The notes under the pieces were generated by a model. The model ran no database searches and was not told the origin of the DNA. It worked only from the letters and a program-made list of their open reading frames with translations. Position numbers and translations under genes: made by a program. Shown here one piece after another: positions 11,671-22,556 of a stretch of DNA of 64,000 bases. This stretch comes from Prostheceraeus crozeri. Lineage: Eukaryota > Platyhelminthes > Polycladida > Euryleptidae. The DNA lies in contig CAJQUW010008691.1 in assembly GCA_907163375.1 (NCBI GenBank), positions 1 to 64,000 on the forward strand. Reading direction: 5' to 3'. Position 1 is the stretch's first letter, and each line of letters starts with the position of its first letter.

Positions 11671-11739
11671 ATAGTTGTTCAAGTTCGCAGAGAAAGTTCG
11701 CAACAAATACTTGTGAAGCCACACGTCACTTGCTGTTAA

Positions 11740-12410
11740 CCATTGAAAATCGTCGCCCTTATTTTCCTTCAGTTTGGACATAGGGGTAGTGGATTGTAGC
11801 AATTGGCGTCTTTGTGCGCCAATGCGCGTGATGTGAGAGATTCCGTACAACATGTAAGTTGCGCGTGTCTGCGCGACTATACATCTTCACATAGATATGC
11901 AGTGCGGTAGTGCGCTTATTTGAGCTAAGATTTCTCACTTGCATAAAATATTGACAATATTAATTTTTTGTCTTGATTGTAAAGCGATTAATTGAATTCT
12001 GAAAATATTTACTGAAACTTCATTATGAAGTTCTGATAACATTATACCACTTTAATTTTATAAATGGTCAAACGTGAACGTTGCCTTTTTGAAATTTTGA
12101 ATTTGTATTGCTTATTACTGGTATGTGCATTGAACAAAATATGCCAATAATTATCATATTAGAATCAAAATTATAATACTTGTAATTTGAAGATCAACAT
12201 AACTCAGACATAAATACAGTTACAATAGTATAGATTTGATGAAAAAATCTATATATTCTGAGATATACTGTATCAAATTTGCCATTTTCTATGATGAGAC
12301 GGAAAGGAGGAAATGAAATAAACGTATTTAACAACATGCAGAGATAAATTCAGAACTTTTGTCCAACTGTTTCTTCATTCGCTTTGTATTGTAGTCATGA
12401 CTGACAAATT
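11740..12410. other. no gene seen
   Basis: AT-rich DNA between two transposase remnants. No supported coding, repeat or RNA feature. Confidence 0.4.
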
Positions 12411-13160
12411 TCAGTATAGAGCCAGACGTTTTGCGCATGTCATAAATCTTGTGGCATGCTTGAAACAAATCAATAGATGAAATGATTGCTTACAGATTTC
12501 AAAATTTGCTCCTTTCAAATAACAGAATTGTGAGAACTTGGGATCACATTTGCATGCCGAAAAAATTATATCACACTTCATTTGTGTATGTTTTTTGACA
12601 ACGATAAAATGCAGCCTTTGGTACAGTGTGTCACTACAATTTTTTTCATCGGCATGCTTGCATAGGTATGAATGAAAGTCGCAACCCCAGTCATGAGTAA
12701 TACTTTTTATCGATTCTTCATTTGGTTCTTCACTGAAAGTATCGATCAATGAGAAGAAGAGTGTACTGAGACTTTCCACTATGTACATCTCGTAATGAGA
12801 AATACGAATGTCACAGGTTCTCAGGAAATAGATCATCCCAGCACTTCTGTCATTAAATTTGCTGATGTTCTTTTCCTTCTTGCAAACAGTACACAAATTG
12901 TACACAAGCACAATGAAAGGTGAACGAAGGTTCAAAACAAGACAATACAAGGCATGTCTTTGTATCTTTGTTTCTCTCATAGCGGCTTCCGATAGTTTAC
13001 CTTCATTGTTTGTGTAGTTTTTGCGGAGAGGAAAAAATATTGGAAAAGTTTGAAAAAGATCTACTGAACTTACATATTCGTACTCCTCACATGACAAGGA
13101 TTCAGAGGACACCAAACAAGAACATTTTTTGATGAAAAAGTGAGAACTTAACATTTTCAA
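12411..13160 (-). pseudogene. KDZ-like transposase C-terminal remnant (tentative)
   Basis: A 249-codon open frame. After residue 150 it reads THDWGCDFHSYL, then LHFIVVKKHTQMKC, then GANFEICKQSFHLL followed by KHATRFM. The order (D-x-C/H region, an FxVD..H..xH..C-like segment, then N-x-E-x-C/Q-x-x-F with a KHxxRxM tail) resembles the end of KDZ-type (Kyakuja-Dileera-Zisupton) and related CxC-domain transposases. The N-terminal CxC zinc domain is not seen, and the frame could be a host fragment. Recognised by motif order only. Confidence 0.35.
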
Positions 13161-13312
13161 CCAAAAAGGTCATGATTTTGTGACAATTTCACAAATCAAT
13201 AGGATCCAATAGGAGATCACACATCCAATAGGAGATTGAATTTGAAGCCCGGCTTTATTTGAGACCCGGCAATCTTTTCATTTCATAACTTATCACCCGG
13301 CTGTTTACAGAG
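13161..13312. other. flank of the Penelope insertion
   Basis: Contains a short repeated phrase (CCAATAGGAGAT, twice near 13205-13235). Nothing else supported. Confidence 0.4.
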
Positions 13313-13327
13313 CAGATGCGGTATGTT
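13313..13327. repeat. 15 bp target site duplication, left
   Basis: CAGATGCGGTATGTT here is repeated exactly at 16564-16578 and brackets the whole head-to-head Penelope pair, so both halves entered the genome as one insertion. Confidence 0.75.
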
Positions 13328-15612
13328 GGATAATTCGAAAATGCACTTCGGTGTCAAATGAAAAGATGAAAATTACCACACTTGTCAATAAATTTTTTTC
13401 ATAAATAAGAAGTCACGACGTTTCGGATGATGCTACAGCCATTATCAAGTGGAAAGAACCAGTCTGCAAAAGAACACCAACTATAGAACATGAACGCTAT
13501 TTACAAGTCTGTTTGTGGTAAGAACATCATGTTGATAAAAACCATCATTAAGATTCAATACATTAGGTTGATTGGACTTAATAAAAGCAGATTCCAAAAC
13601 TCTTCTGACTGTTGGGTTACTACAATAAGACAACACTTTACAATTATCAAAATCAATCAAATGTCCGGTATTGTGCGAATGGTGGGCAAGGGCGTTATTC
13701 ATGTCAAAATTTGCAACTGCTTTTCTATGTTCTTTAAAACGTGTAGTAACAGATCTGCCAGTCTCTCCTATATAAAATTTATCACAATTTTTACATGGGA
13801 TGCTATAGATGCCGCACTCAGTTTTTTTACATTTAATTGTTATTTAAAGAGGAACGAATCGTGTTAGGAAACTTAAAAACAAGTTTGTGATTAAATGAAT
13901 GAGTGAAACGATGATTTCTCGAAGTATGAAGAGAAGAAACAAAAGGAACAGATAAAAACTTAAAAGAATCATTACGATCGACAGGTCTGGAAGAAAAAGT
14001 GGATTTAGCTTTGGTAAGAGATTTACATAAAACAGTGGACGGATAGGCAAGTTTAGAAAGAGATTGAGATATGAAAGAAATTTCATCATCCAAGAATTCA
14101 GGGCTACATAAACGCATAGCGCATAAAAATAGACCTTGGGCAACATTTGTCTTAATAAAACGAGGATGAAATTAAAAAAATGCAAGTAAGAATTCGAATA
14201 AGATGATTTTCTGTAAACAGAAAATCTTAAAAACCGATCAACACAATGTATAAAGACATCAAGAAATGGAATAGAAATATTGGATTCCCATTCAAAGGTA
14301 AATTGAAGGGTAGGGTATAGAGAGTTGATAAAAGATAAGAAGGAAGATAAATCAAAATCAGAAGAAACTGAAGACAAAACATCATCAACATACCGAAGCC
14401 AAAGTAAAGGACAGACGCCAGAAAAGGAAGGAATCAACTCACTCTCAACATGCTCTAAGAAAATGTTTGCTAACACAGGCGATATAGGATTGCCCATGGC
14501 AACACCAAAGATTTGTTGGTAAAAACAATCACCAAACGAAAAATAACTGAGATCAACAGACAGTTTGATAAGATCTAAAAAACAATTAATACTAACAGGT
14601 AAATTAACAAAACTGGAGGGAAGGCGACGAGAAAGGAACATTAGTAAAAAGAGAAACTGCATCAAACGAAATAAATTTGTCGGTAGGATTTACAACAATC
14701 CCAGAAATTCTTTCTAAAAGATCAGAAGAATTTTTTAAATGGGAACAAGAAACTGAAGCAAGTAAGGGAGACAAAATTCGAGATACCCCTCTTGATAATT
14801 TAAAAGACGGAGAATTGCAACAGGCAATAATAGGACGAACGGGACAATTTTCTTTATGAATTTTAGGTAATCCGTAGGCATATGGAAGAGAAGGTAAGAC
14901 TGATCTAAAAGACATATTAAAGTCTTTATCCTCCGGATAAACATTGGCCAGATTTCTCAGACCTTGATTAAATTTCTTCTGCATCACAGGGAGATACCAC
15001 CTTTGTCAGCTTTGGAAATATGAATAAGTTTATTTTTCCTCAAAGAGTTTAAAGCATGTTTATAGCGTCTTGGAAAGGCTTAAAAAATGTTGACCATTTG
15101 ACCAGTAAGAAATTGATTTTGAAAATCACTACCAATATGTGTTTTTGCCACAAAATCAGGAAATTGTTTTTGGTTGTTGGGTAAAGCAAAATTTAAGCCG
15201 AAGCTAAGAACTTCATGTTCAAATTTTGACAAAACATGTCTAGATAAATTAACCACATTATCCAAAATGCAAAATTTTGACCAAACACTTTTAGAAATAA
15301 GGGAATTCAGGAGATACTCAAAATGACATCGAGATTTTGACGTGCGAAAATTACACACTTGATTCACATGAAAATCCAAAGCGTGCCAGATATCTGGAGA
15401 TAATTGACCCCGTAAATTACGGCGAGCCAAACGCATGTTGTAGAAATAGTGATCTGTTTGCAATTTTGAGGAGGAAATAGCTCCACGCAACAAAGTCTGC
15501 GAAGTCAAAGGAAAAGGATTTTCAGGGTCAGTTTGGTAAGACCACATTAATGTTCTTGGCACCACTTTCTCCGCAAGACAATACCGCAAGAAGCGAACAC
15601 GTTCTTTATTGA
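13328..15612 (-). mobile_element. Penelope-like retroelement, near full-length unit
   Basis: In transcription order (right to left): an N-terminal domain (residues such as WSKFCILDNVVNLS and LSFGLNFALP at about 15590-15080), reverse transcriptase fingers/palm (YGLPKIHKE, VRPIIA, SFDAVSLFTNVP), the block GVAMGNPISPVLANI, the catalytic box LRYVDDVL near 14400, a thumb, and a C-terminal GIY-YIG endonuclease (CGIYSIPCKNCDKFYIGET, about 13830-13480) ending HVL and stop. This domain order is that of classical Penelope elements, which prime by target cleavage with GIY-YIG. The copy is broken in a few places but keeps every domain. Its last ~34 bases (13328-13361) have no counterpart in the inverted partner. 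Confidence 0.88.
13417..13450 (-). ncRNA. hammerhead-like motif, minus-strand Penelope copy
   Basis: Reading the minus strand: CTTGATAATGG, then TGTAGCATCAT, then CCGAAACGTC. This resembles the hammerhead core (CUGANGA ... GAAA ... stem III, UC) known from the 3' regions of Penelope-like elements, but the first box has two departures from CUGAUGA and stem II is weak. Likely a decayed ribozyme. Confidence 0.4.
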
Positions 15613-15639
15613 TATAGGCCTTGCAGACTGCACGTTCAT

Positions 15640-16563
15640 CTAAAACATCTATTTCATTTCTTGATGTCTTTATACATCGTGTTGATCGGTTTTTAAGATT
15701 TTCTGTTTACAGAAAATCATCTTATTCGAATTGTTACTTACATTTTTTTTCATTTCATCCTCGTTTTATTAAGACAAATGTTGCCCAAGGTCTATTTTTA
15801 TGCGCTATGCGTTTATGTAGCCCTGAATTCTTGGATGATGAAATTTCTTTCATATCTCAATCTCTTTCTAAACTTGCCTATCCGTCCACTGTTTTATGTA
15901 AATCTCTTACCAAAGCTAAATCCACTTTTTCTTCCAGACCTGTCGATCGTAATGATTCTTTTAAGTTTTTATCTGTTCCTTTTGTTTCTTCTCTTCATAC
16001 TTCGAGAAATCATCGTTTCACTCATTCATTTAATCACAAACTTGTTTTTAAGTTTCCTAACAAGATTCGTTCCTCTTTAAATAACAATTAAATGTAAAAA
16101 AACTGAGTGCGGCATCTATAGCATCCCATGTAAAAATTGTGATAAATTTTATATAGGAGAGACTGGCAGATCTGTTACTACACGTTTTAACGAACATAGA
16201 AAAGCAGTTGCAAATTTTGACATGAATAACGCCCTTGCCCACCATTCGCACAATACCGGACATTTGATTGATTTTGATAATTGTAAAGTGTTGTCTTATT
16301 GTAGTAACCCAACAGTCAGAAGAGTTTTGGAATCTGCTTTTATTAAGTCCAATCAACCTAATGTAATGAGTCTTAATGATGGTTTTTATCAACATGATGT
16401 TCTTACCACAAACAGACTTGTAAATAGCGTTCATGTTCTATAGTTGGTGTTCTTTTGCAGACTGGTTCTTTCCACTTGATAATGGCTGTAGCATCATCCG
16501 AAACGTCGTGACTTCTTATTTATGAAAAAAATTTATTGACAAGTGTGGTAATTTTCATCTTTA
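15640..16563 (+). mobile_element. Penelope-like 5'-truncated inverted partner
   Basis: A plus-strand copy of the last ~920 bases of the neighbouring minus-strand element: the end of the reverse transcriptase (SISFLDVFIHRVDRF, where the partner has IPFLDVFIHCVDRF) and the whole GIY-YIG endonuclease, ending at the same 3' sequence. The two copies sit head to head with only about 30 bases between them. Penelope elements are known for such inverted or tandem partial copies. The copies differ by scattered substitutions, so the pair is fairly young. Confidence 0.88.
16477..16510 (+). ncRNA. hammerhead-like motif, plus-strand Penelope copy
   Basis: Same motif as in the partner copy, on the plus strand (ACTTGATAATGG ... 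CCGAAACGTCG). Identical departures from the consensus in both copies suggest they were inherited rather than acquired after insertion. Confidence 0.4.
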
Positions 16564-16578
16564 CAGATGCGGTATGTT
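16564..16578. repeat. 15 bp target site duplication, right
   Basis: Exact copy of CAGATGCGGTATGTT from 13313-13327. Confidence 0.75.
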
Positions 16579-16860
16579 TGTACATGTATGCAGATTTGGT
16601 TCACAACTTGAGAAAATTGCGATAAAGGCACAGCAAAAATTTTCCTAAAGTTATGCTTGTCCCCTGTGCTTGTCAGAGTTGCTTACCGATTTTACTTTTA
16701 TCATTTTGCATAATACATATGCTCAAGCTACCACATTAAAGTAGCTAAAACACTAAAAGCTGGAAAATATTATACAACCTGAATCTATTAGTTTTTACTA
16801 GGTTTGATGGAATCAACCGCAAGAACCGTATAGAAAAGTAAATGCGATAATAAAGTAAAT

Positions 16861-16866
16861 TTTATT
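16861..16866 (-). promoter_or_regulatory. polyadenylation signal of the tau-like gene
   Basis: TTTATT on the plus strand is AATAAA on the minus strand, about 130 bases past the stop codon of the tau-like frame. Confidence 0.45.
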
Positions 16867-16994
16867 TGAAAATCAGAAAAAAATATGAATTAGAACTTAG
16901 ATTTGAAAATGAAACACAAACAATATGAAAATAATCACTAAGGCAGCTACTCAGATGGATTTCTTCGCGTTGACATTACGTGGCTATGATATTT

Positions 16995-17414
16995 TCACTT
17001 ATAAACAACTTTTTCGTCAAAAATTTTATCCTGCCCTCCACCAGCTTTGTGGTCGATATTATCCCTTGATCCACATTTTGACTGAGCTTCTTGTCTGAAT
17101 GTCGGCTTTTCATCAAAAACCTTTTCTTGCCCTCCACCAGCTTTGTGGTCGATATTATCCCTTGATCCACATTTTGACTGAGCTTCTTGTCTGAATGTCG
17201 GCTTTTCATCAAAAACCTTTTCTTGGCCACCACCTGCTTTATGTTGAATATTGTCCATTGAACCAATCTTTGATTGAGCCGTTTTTTTGAATGTCGGTTT
17301 TTCATTAAAAACTTTATCTTTGCCTCCTCCGGCTTTATGTTGATAATTGTCCATGGATCCAATCTTTGATTTTATTTCTTTCTTTTTTACATTGCTTTCA
17401 TTTGAGTCCTCCAT
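16995..17414 (-). CDS. tau/MAP2/MAP4-type microtubule-binding protein
   Basis: Codes for 139 residues: a 15-residue charged start (MEDSNESNVKKKEIK) and four tandem 32-residue repeats at about 16-47, 48-79, 80-111 and 112-139. Each repeat reads SK(I/C)GS(M/R)DN..HKAGGG..K(V/I)F.EK, the tau-family tubulin-binding repeat; the usual PGGG turn is AGGG here. KIGS/KCGS is the motif phosphorylated by MARK kinases in vertebrate tau. Such proteins bind along microtubules and steady them. Repeats 3 and 4 share an exact 96-base duplication. The frame has no intron, although vertebrate repeats sit on separate exons, and the long projection domain is absent. It is either the final exon of a larger gene (the frame stays open a little upstream of the ATG before an in-frame TAG) or a retrocopy. 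The repeat assignment is strong; the gene model is less sure. Confidence 0.85.
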   Translation of the reverse strand: MEDSNESNVKKKEIKSKIGSMDNYQHKAGGGKDKVFNEKPTFKKTAQSKIGSMDNIQHKAGGGQEKVFDEKPTFRQEAQSKCGSRDNIDHKAGGGQEKVFDEKPTFRQEAQSKCGSRDNIDHKAGGGQDKIFDEKVVYK

Positions 17415-19007
17415 TTTGTGACTGATAGTGATGGGTATTGAGATTCTTCGAAATGATTTCTTTTTATGCAGAAGTGAAATTGGCTAGGAGAACGGCAGCT
17501 ATTCAGCTTTATGCTTTACGCTAGTCACTCTGCCACAAGGAAAATTGAATATTTATTGCATGTTGCCGTTATGATATTTTGAATAATTATCTATCCGATA
17601 TCCAATTTAAATCAAAACTACTGGGGGAGAAATTGAATATATTCAATACATATCGATCATAGAGGTCGGATTGCTAGCTAATTTAAACTTGCTACCTAGC
17701 TTTGATGTCCGACCTCTATGATGTCAACCCGTTATTTCCATCGATATGCATGCATGTCTTGTCGCGGATGTCAGCCTATGGATTTCTACATAGTAGCTAT
17801 GTAGCTATGGGATTGGAAACGAAATATTCCACCTACACCAAAGAAGTGCTGCTTGCAAGTGTGGATTTTTATCGCCGTGGAATGACGATTTTCGCATTTG
17901 ATCTAATTTGACGCAAATGTTATGATATCTTCAATGCTATCAGAAATTGCTCGCAGATATTTTCATGACAGCAAACCCATATTATATAAATTGAAGCAAA
18001 ATTGTTGCGTTAACGAACCATCTGGCCCGTCATTTTGGCGGAAAACCTCAAATGTCGTGCATTGATGCAAATGAAACATCAAAAGTTTATCATGCAATTC
18101 AATTGAAAAAGTCTACTCTCTATAAGCCCATAACTTTTTTCATAAGTGAAGACAGCAAAGAAACACCAGAACCCTTTTTTACAACTGCGCATTACCAACT
18201 ATTCGTAAGATACTTTTATTTTTGAAGAAATTGAAGATTTTCAACTGTCATGGAATGACGTTTTAGGTCTCACTTAATTAATTAACTTAATTTTTGATAT
18301 TTTTATAGCTATACCATGAACATTGAAGCATGATTACACGACAACTGATGTTATTAGAGTATAAGTGAGGGTAGTGCCTACATTGATATATAGTGTATCG
18401 CTACACAGGTTATCATATGTAGAACAACAAATTTTTCAAAAATATCAAAGTTATATCATTTCATTCATTTAAAAAATTATGCTGTCTATAAACATATCCT
18501 ATTAATATAGACAACAAATAATGGAACAGAGTCCTTCTTTAGGCTACATTTGCTCATCAGGATACAGCCATTTGTTTCTGGAAGGCTACCACTTTCTTCC
18601 CTCAGCTTTTTAAAATACAGTAATGTTCATAAAAATAGCCATTTGACGTTTGTCAATATTCAATAAAGTTTTGCGCTTTGCAACACAAGCATGAATGATA
18701 TGTTGTAAATTAGTTGAACAGTTCAATAAATGAAACGTACTGTATGTGCGTATGCAAATGATAATGTGATCACTAAGCAAACAGAAAAAGTCTTGTCAAA
18801 CAAAGCTGCAACCATTTAGAAGCAACATAAAATACAAGTCAGACAATTATTTACGACAATTCGTGAGCGATTAATCGAGAGACAAACATTCTTAATCCCC
18901 TCTCTCTCTCTCTGTCTTCAGTTCAAGCAACAGGACTTTTTGTTTATACAGTTATATTGCTTTTAAAAACTAGCCATGAAAGCAAACAACAGAATCTTCA
19001 TGTTATA
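17415..19007. other. upstream of tau-like gene, no gene seen
   Basis: AT-rich DNA with a short CT run near 18900-18915. If the tau-like gene has upstream exons they should lie here on the minus strand; I could not identify any with both a good acceptor and donor. Confidence 0.4.
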
Positions 19008-19166
19008 CACGGTGATGCATAAAAAACGCATTATTTTCAAGCAGGACATGAGGACCAAATCTTCAGTTCATGCTTCATGCTTCATGATTCTAGTGTAGCT
19101 AGAATAGCCAACTGATATGCATATGACAGCATGAGACTTGTCATTGACTTTATTGCTATCTTAATA

Positions 19167-21538
19167 CAGTGGAAGCCGCTTAATGGAATCTCGCTTAATA
19201 GAATCAGCCGCTTAATTGAATCAATTTGCCTAGAACCATTTTTTTATACACATCTACATAGAAAATTCATCGCTTTATCGAATCACATAAGTCGCTTAAT
19301 TGAATCAAATTTTGCTACAACAAGGAATGAGCTATGACATAGATGCTATTTTTAGCTGAGTTAGTTCAACCCACACTGAACTGATTGGCGGGGATCTGAT
19401 GTGCGTTGATTATCTAGGTAAAACAGCATGCCGATGTTAAAAACTACAGTTGATAAAATATTTGGCAACATGAAGAGACGTGACCTTTCAATTTCTGAGA
19501 AACAACTGATCTTACGCGAATTGGATCAATTACCCAAACTGTCTCAACGAGAAGCCGCTCTCAAATTGAACATTTCCCAGACATTACTCAGTCGTCTTCT
19601 AAAGGATAGAGCAACAATCGAAGGTCAGCAAGGCAATGATCGGAAGCGCCAGCGGTCAGGAAAAGATCTTGCGGTTGAAACTGCGGTGGTAAAATGGATA
19701 GCAAATGCAAGGGAGAAGAACGCTCCTTTGAGTGGACCCCTCGTAAAAGAGAAGGGCGAAGAACTTGCTGAAAAGCTCGGGAAGGATGGTTTCAAGGCAA
19801 CAGATGGCTGGTTTTCTCGTCTGAAGAAGAGAGAAGGTCTTCAGCAAAAAAGCTTCATGGAGAGAGACAAAGCGCAGACCTCGTCTCATGCCAACAGTGG
19901 TTAGAGACTGAATGGCCTAAGGTCCGTGAAGGATATTCCGATGAAGACATTTGGAATGCAGATGAAAGCGGAATTTTCTATCGTGCGCTACCAGATTCAA
20001 CTTTGACATTCATTCATGACGCAAGAAAAGGAAACAAGAAAATCAAAGATAGATTTACCGCCTATTTTGCTGTTCCATGAGCGGCGAAAAGAAAAATATT
20101 CTCGTGATCGGCAAAGTCAAAAACCCTCGCTGCTTTAAGGGAACTTCCCTGCCTGTTGAATACAAAGCCAACAAAGCTGGGTGGATGACTTCTGCATATT
20201 TCACCGAGTGGTTAACCGACTGGAACACAAAACTTATGAGACAAAATCGAAGAGTTCTTCTACTTTGTGACAACTGCTCTGCTCATCCGAAAGACTTAAA
20301 TTTGAGCAGCATAAAGATAGTGTTCCTTCCGCCGAACACGACTTCGCTTATGCAACCGTGTGATCAGGGCGTGATTCAAGCAGTGAAAGCAACTTATCGT
20401 CAAGAAATATGCCGGAAAATCTTGAGAGAGATAGACAACATGAGTGATTCGTCGGCCCCTGAACTTGCCAAGAAAATGAATCTTTTGGACGCAATTATGC
20501 TGATGAATAATGCTTGGGAGGATGTGGATCCAGTCACCATTCGCAACTGTTGGTGCAAATCACGATTGCTTGTTGGACCACACGAAAAGCCGATTAGGTT
20601 TGTTTCGCCACCCACATTTCCGGATGGAAGGGACATGCCAATTGAAATTTGGACTTCATGGCTATCCGTGGATGACAATCTACAAGTCACCGGTATTCAA
20701 ACTGACGACGAAATAGTGGAAGATGTAGGCTAATGATTTCCTTCAAAGATGCAAGTCATGATGTTTTGGAACCAGACATTGAGGAGGTGGAAGATCCTGA
20801 AGAAGAAACGCCGCCAACTACGCAAGAGATGATGAAATCAATGGCTACGCTTCGAGCAGGTTTATTGTCTTGAAATTTCTGTGACTTCCGACTGCTCAGA
20901 AATTTTGAACAAGCAGTCAACCAAATTGTGGATCGGGAATTAAAGCAAACAACAATCGACCAATTCTTCGCATCTAACTAAGATTGAACACTTTCTCTAT
21001 GAGATAGATTTACAGTATAAAACAAGTCATACATTAGATTCACGAAAGCCAATTGAGTGTAACAATAAACATGTTCTAGTATGGAAACAATTTTTTTAAT
21101 GTGTTTTTCACGTATTCTCCTTGCTAAAGTCAAATGCTATAATTCTTTATAAACTAAAATTTACTTTAACAGAATTATTAATATAACATTGCTATATTGT
21201 ATGAGTATCAATTCAACAGTTAAACATTCTACAAATTACACATTTATTCAGCGCAATAGTACACTACTAATACATGTATGTGAATGTAGGCCTACAATAT
21301 GGAAATATAAAGATTGCAAGAACTAGAATTACACAAATTCATACTAAATCTTACTATTTCGTATCACTGTTTACTAACAATGTTATATATCCGTGTAGGT
21401 ATATAGTTTTCCGTAGCATTTTGCCTTCATTATTCGGCAAAATATACATGTATTTCATAATTTCGCTTAATTGAATCAGCCGGATAATTGACTCAAATGT
21501 GGCGGGACAATTGTGATTCCATTAAGCGGCTTCCACTG
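19167..21538 (+). mobile_element. pogo/Tigger-like DNA transposon
   Basis: The terminal inverted repeat CAGTGGAAGCCGCTTAATGG is exact at both ends, and TA flanks it on each side (19165-19166, 21539-21540), the target duplication of the Tc1/mariner/pogo group. A degenerate word CGCTTAATtGAATCA is repeated five times inside the left end (about 19177-19310) and twice near the right end, as expected for transposase binding sites. The coding region is described separately. Length 2372 bp. Confidence 0.93.
19428..20733 (+). pseudogene. Tigger transposase, frameshifted
   Basis: Cuts and reinserts the element through a D-D-D active site. In order: an N-terminal helix-turn-helix (SISEKQLILRELDQL ... 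SQREAALKLNISQTLLSRLL), a CENP-B/Tc5-type second DNA-binding domain (ATDGWFSRLKKREGL), then the DDE_1 catalytic core with NADESGIFYR (first Asp), LLLCDNCSAHP (second Asp) and LMQPCDQGVI (third Asp). All three catalytic residues are present. Two frameshifts break the gene: one near 19880-19895, after which the frame continues as WLETEWPKVREGYSDED, and one near 20070-20080, in front of SGEKKNILVIGK. Otherwise it is nearly full length for a Tigger transposase. Confidence 0.9.
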
Positions 21539-22556
21539 TACCATCATTTTGTAACACTAGTGATGATTACCCATTTGAAGACAATAAAAAAAGTATATTA
21601 CACCAATTTATTCTTTCTTCTTTCAGTTATTTCCATGAGAATAATAGCTGTAGCAAAGTTAAGTAAATTACACTACCAAACTCACAGAATGGTCACAAAT
21701 CTCAGTTGAGTCCTCAATTTGCCCACTGCCTAACTCGGCACGTATAATAACTCGGCAAGTATATTCCTTTGGCATCTTCATTCGATCTCCGCAAATGCAA
21801 TGAGGAGGCGCTCCATCATCTTATTGATAGCATTTGTTTCGGTCCGACCGTTTTCGAAAGCACCGCATCGCATGCGCAAATATGAGACGTCCATTGTTTC
21901 TGTTTAGATATCATAAATCATAATCGATTATTACTGTGGAGTCAACCATCACCACATTGTAGCAACATGATGATCCTGAAGTTTCTTAGTTTGCTTTCGG
22001 GGATTCTCTGTTTGCCACAAGAGAACATAGTGAAGATTTGATATGCTATTTGCATGTACAAACATGTGGTTTGTCATTGTACGTGCGTGAAAAGCCTTTC
22101 ATGCTTGCGATTATCAACTGCTCATTGGCCGAATAACAACATTTTCAACAAACATATTTGAATCTGCTCACAACTCATTCTTGAAACGTAGCCGCTACTC
22201 TGTCGGGTTAGACAGTGGGCAAGTTGAAGACTAGTCTCAATTGATAATTATGACCATTCTGAAAGTTTAATAGTGTAATTTACTTGACTTTTTTTGAAGC
22301 TATTATTCACATGAAATTTACTGAAAGAAGAAACAAAAATTTGTTATTTTATACTGTTTTTTCTTGTTTTTCTATCAAATGGGTAATCATCATCATTGTT
22401 ATAAAATGAAAGCATTAAGATGGCTATAAAGTCAATGAAAAGTCTCATATGAATTGGTTACTCTAGCTACACTAGAAGCTTGATACATAAATTGAAGATT
22501 GAGTCTATGCCCTGTCACCCCGTCTGAAAATAAGGCGTTTTTTATGCATCACCCTG

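Larger units (their letters stand above)
19008..22556. mobile_element. fold-back (long inverted repeat) element, split by Tigger
   Basis: The left end CACGGTGATGCATAAAAAAC mirrors the right end (reverse read CAGGGTGATGCATAAAAAAC). The left arm is 19008-19166 plus 21539-21740; the right arm is about 22205-22556; arms agree at roughly four bases in five by eye. The arms line up across the Tigger insertion as if it were absent. Without Tigger the element is about 1.2 kb with a 460-base centre and no reading frame. CAGGGTGATGC ends are typical of mariner-type MITEs. TA precedes the left end; the right flank is AT, so the target duplication has decayed. Confidence 0.75.

Noticed and set aside
14325-14859. 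Plus-strand frames opposite the full-length Penelope copy
   Set aside because: Antisense shadows of the reverse transcriptase; composition is Lys/Glu-biased and no known motif appears.
16057-16434. Minus-strand 125-codon frame
   Set aside because: Antisense of the GIY-YIG endonuclease; the same shadow appears opposite the other copy at 13490-13867, so its conservation only reflects the sense gene.
18896-18918. CT-repeat as a microsatellite of note
   Set aside because: Only a few units long; ordinary.
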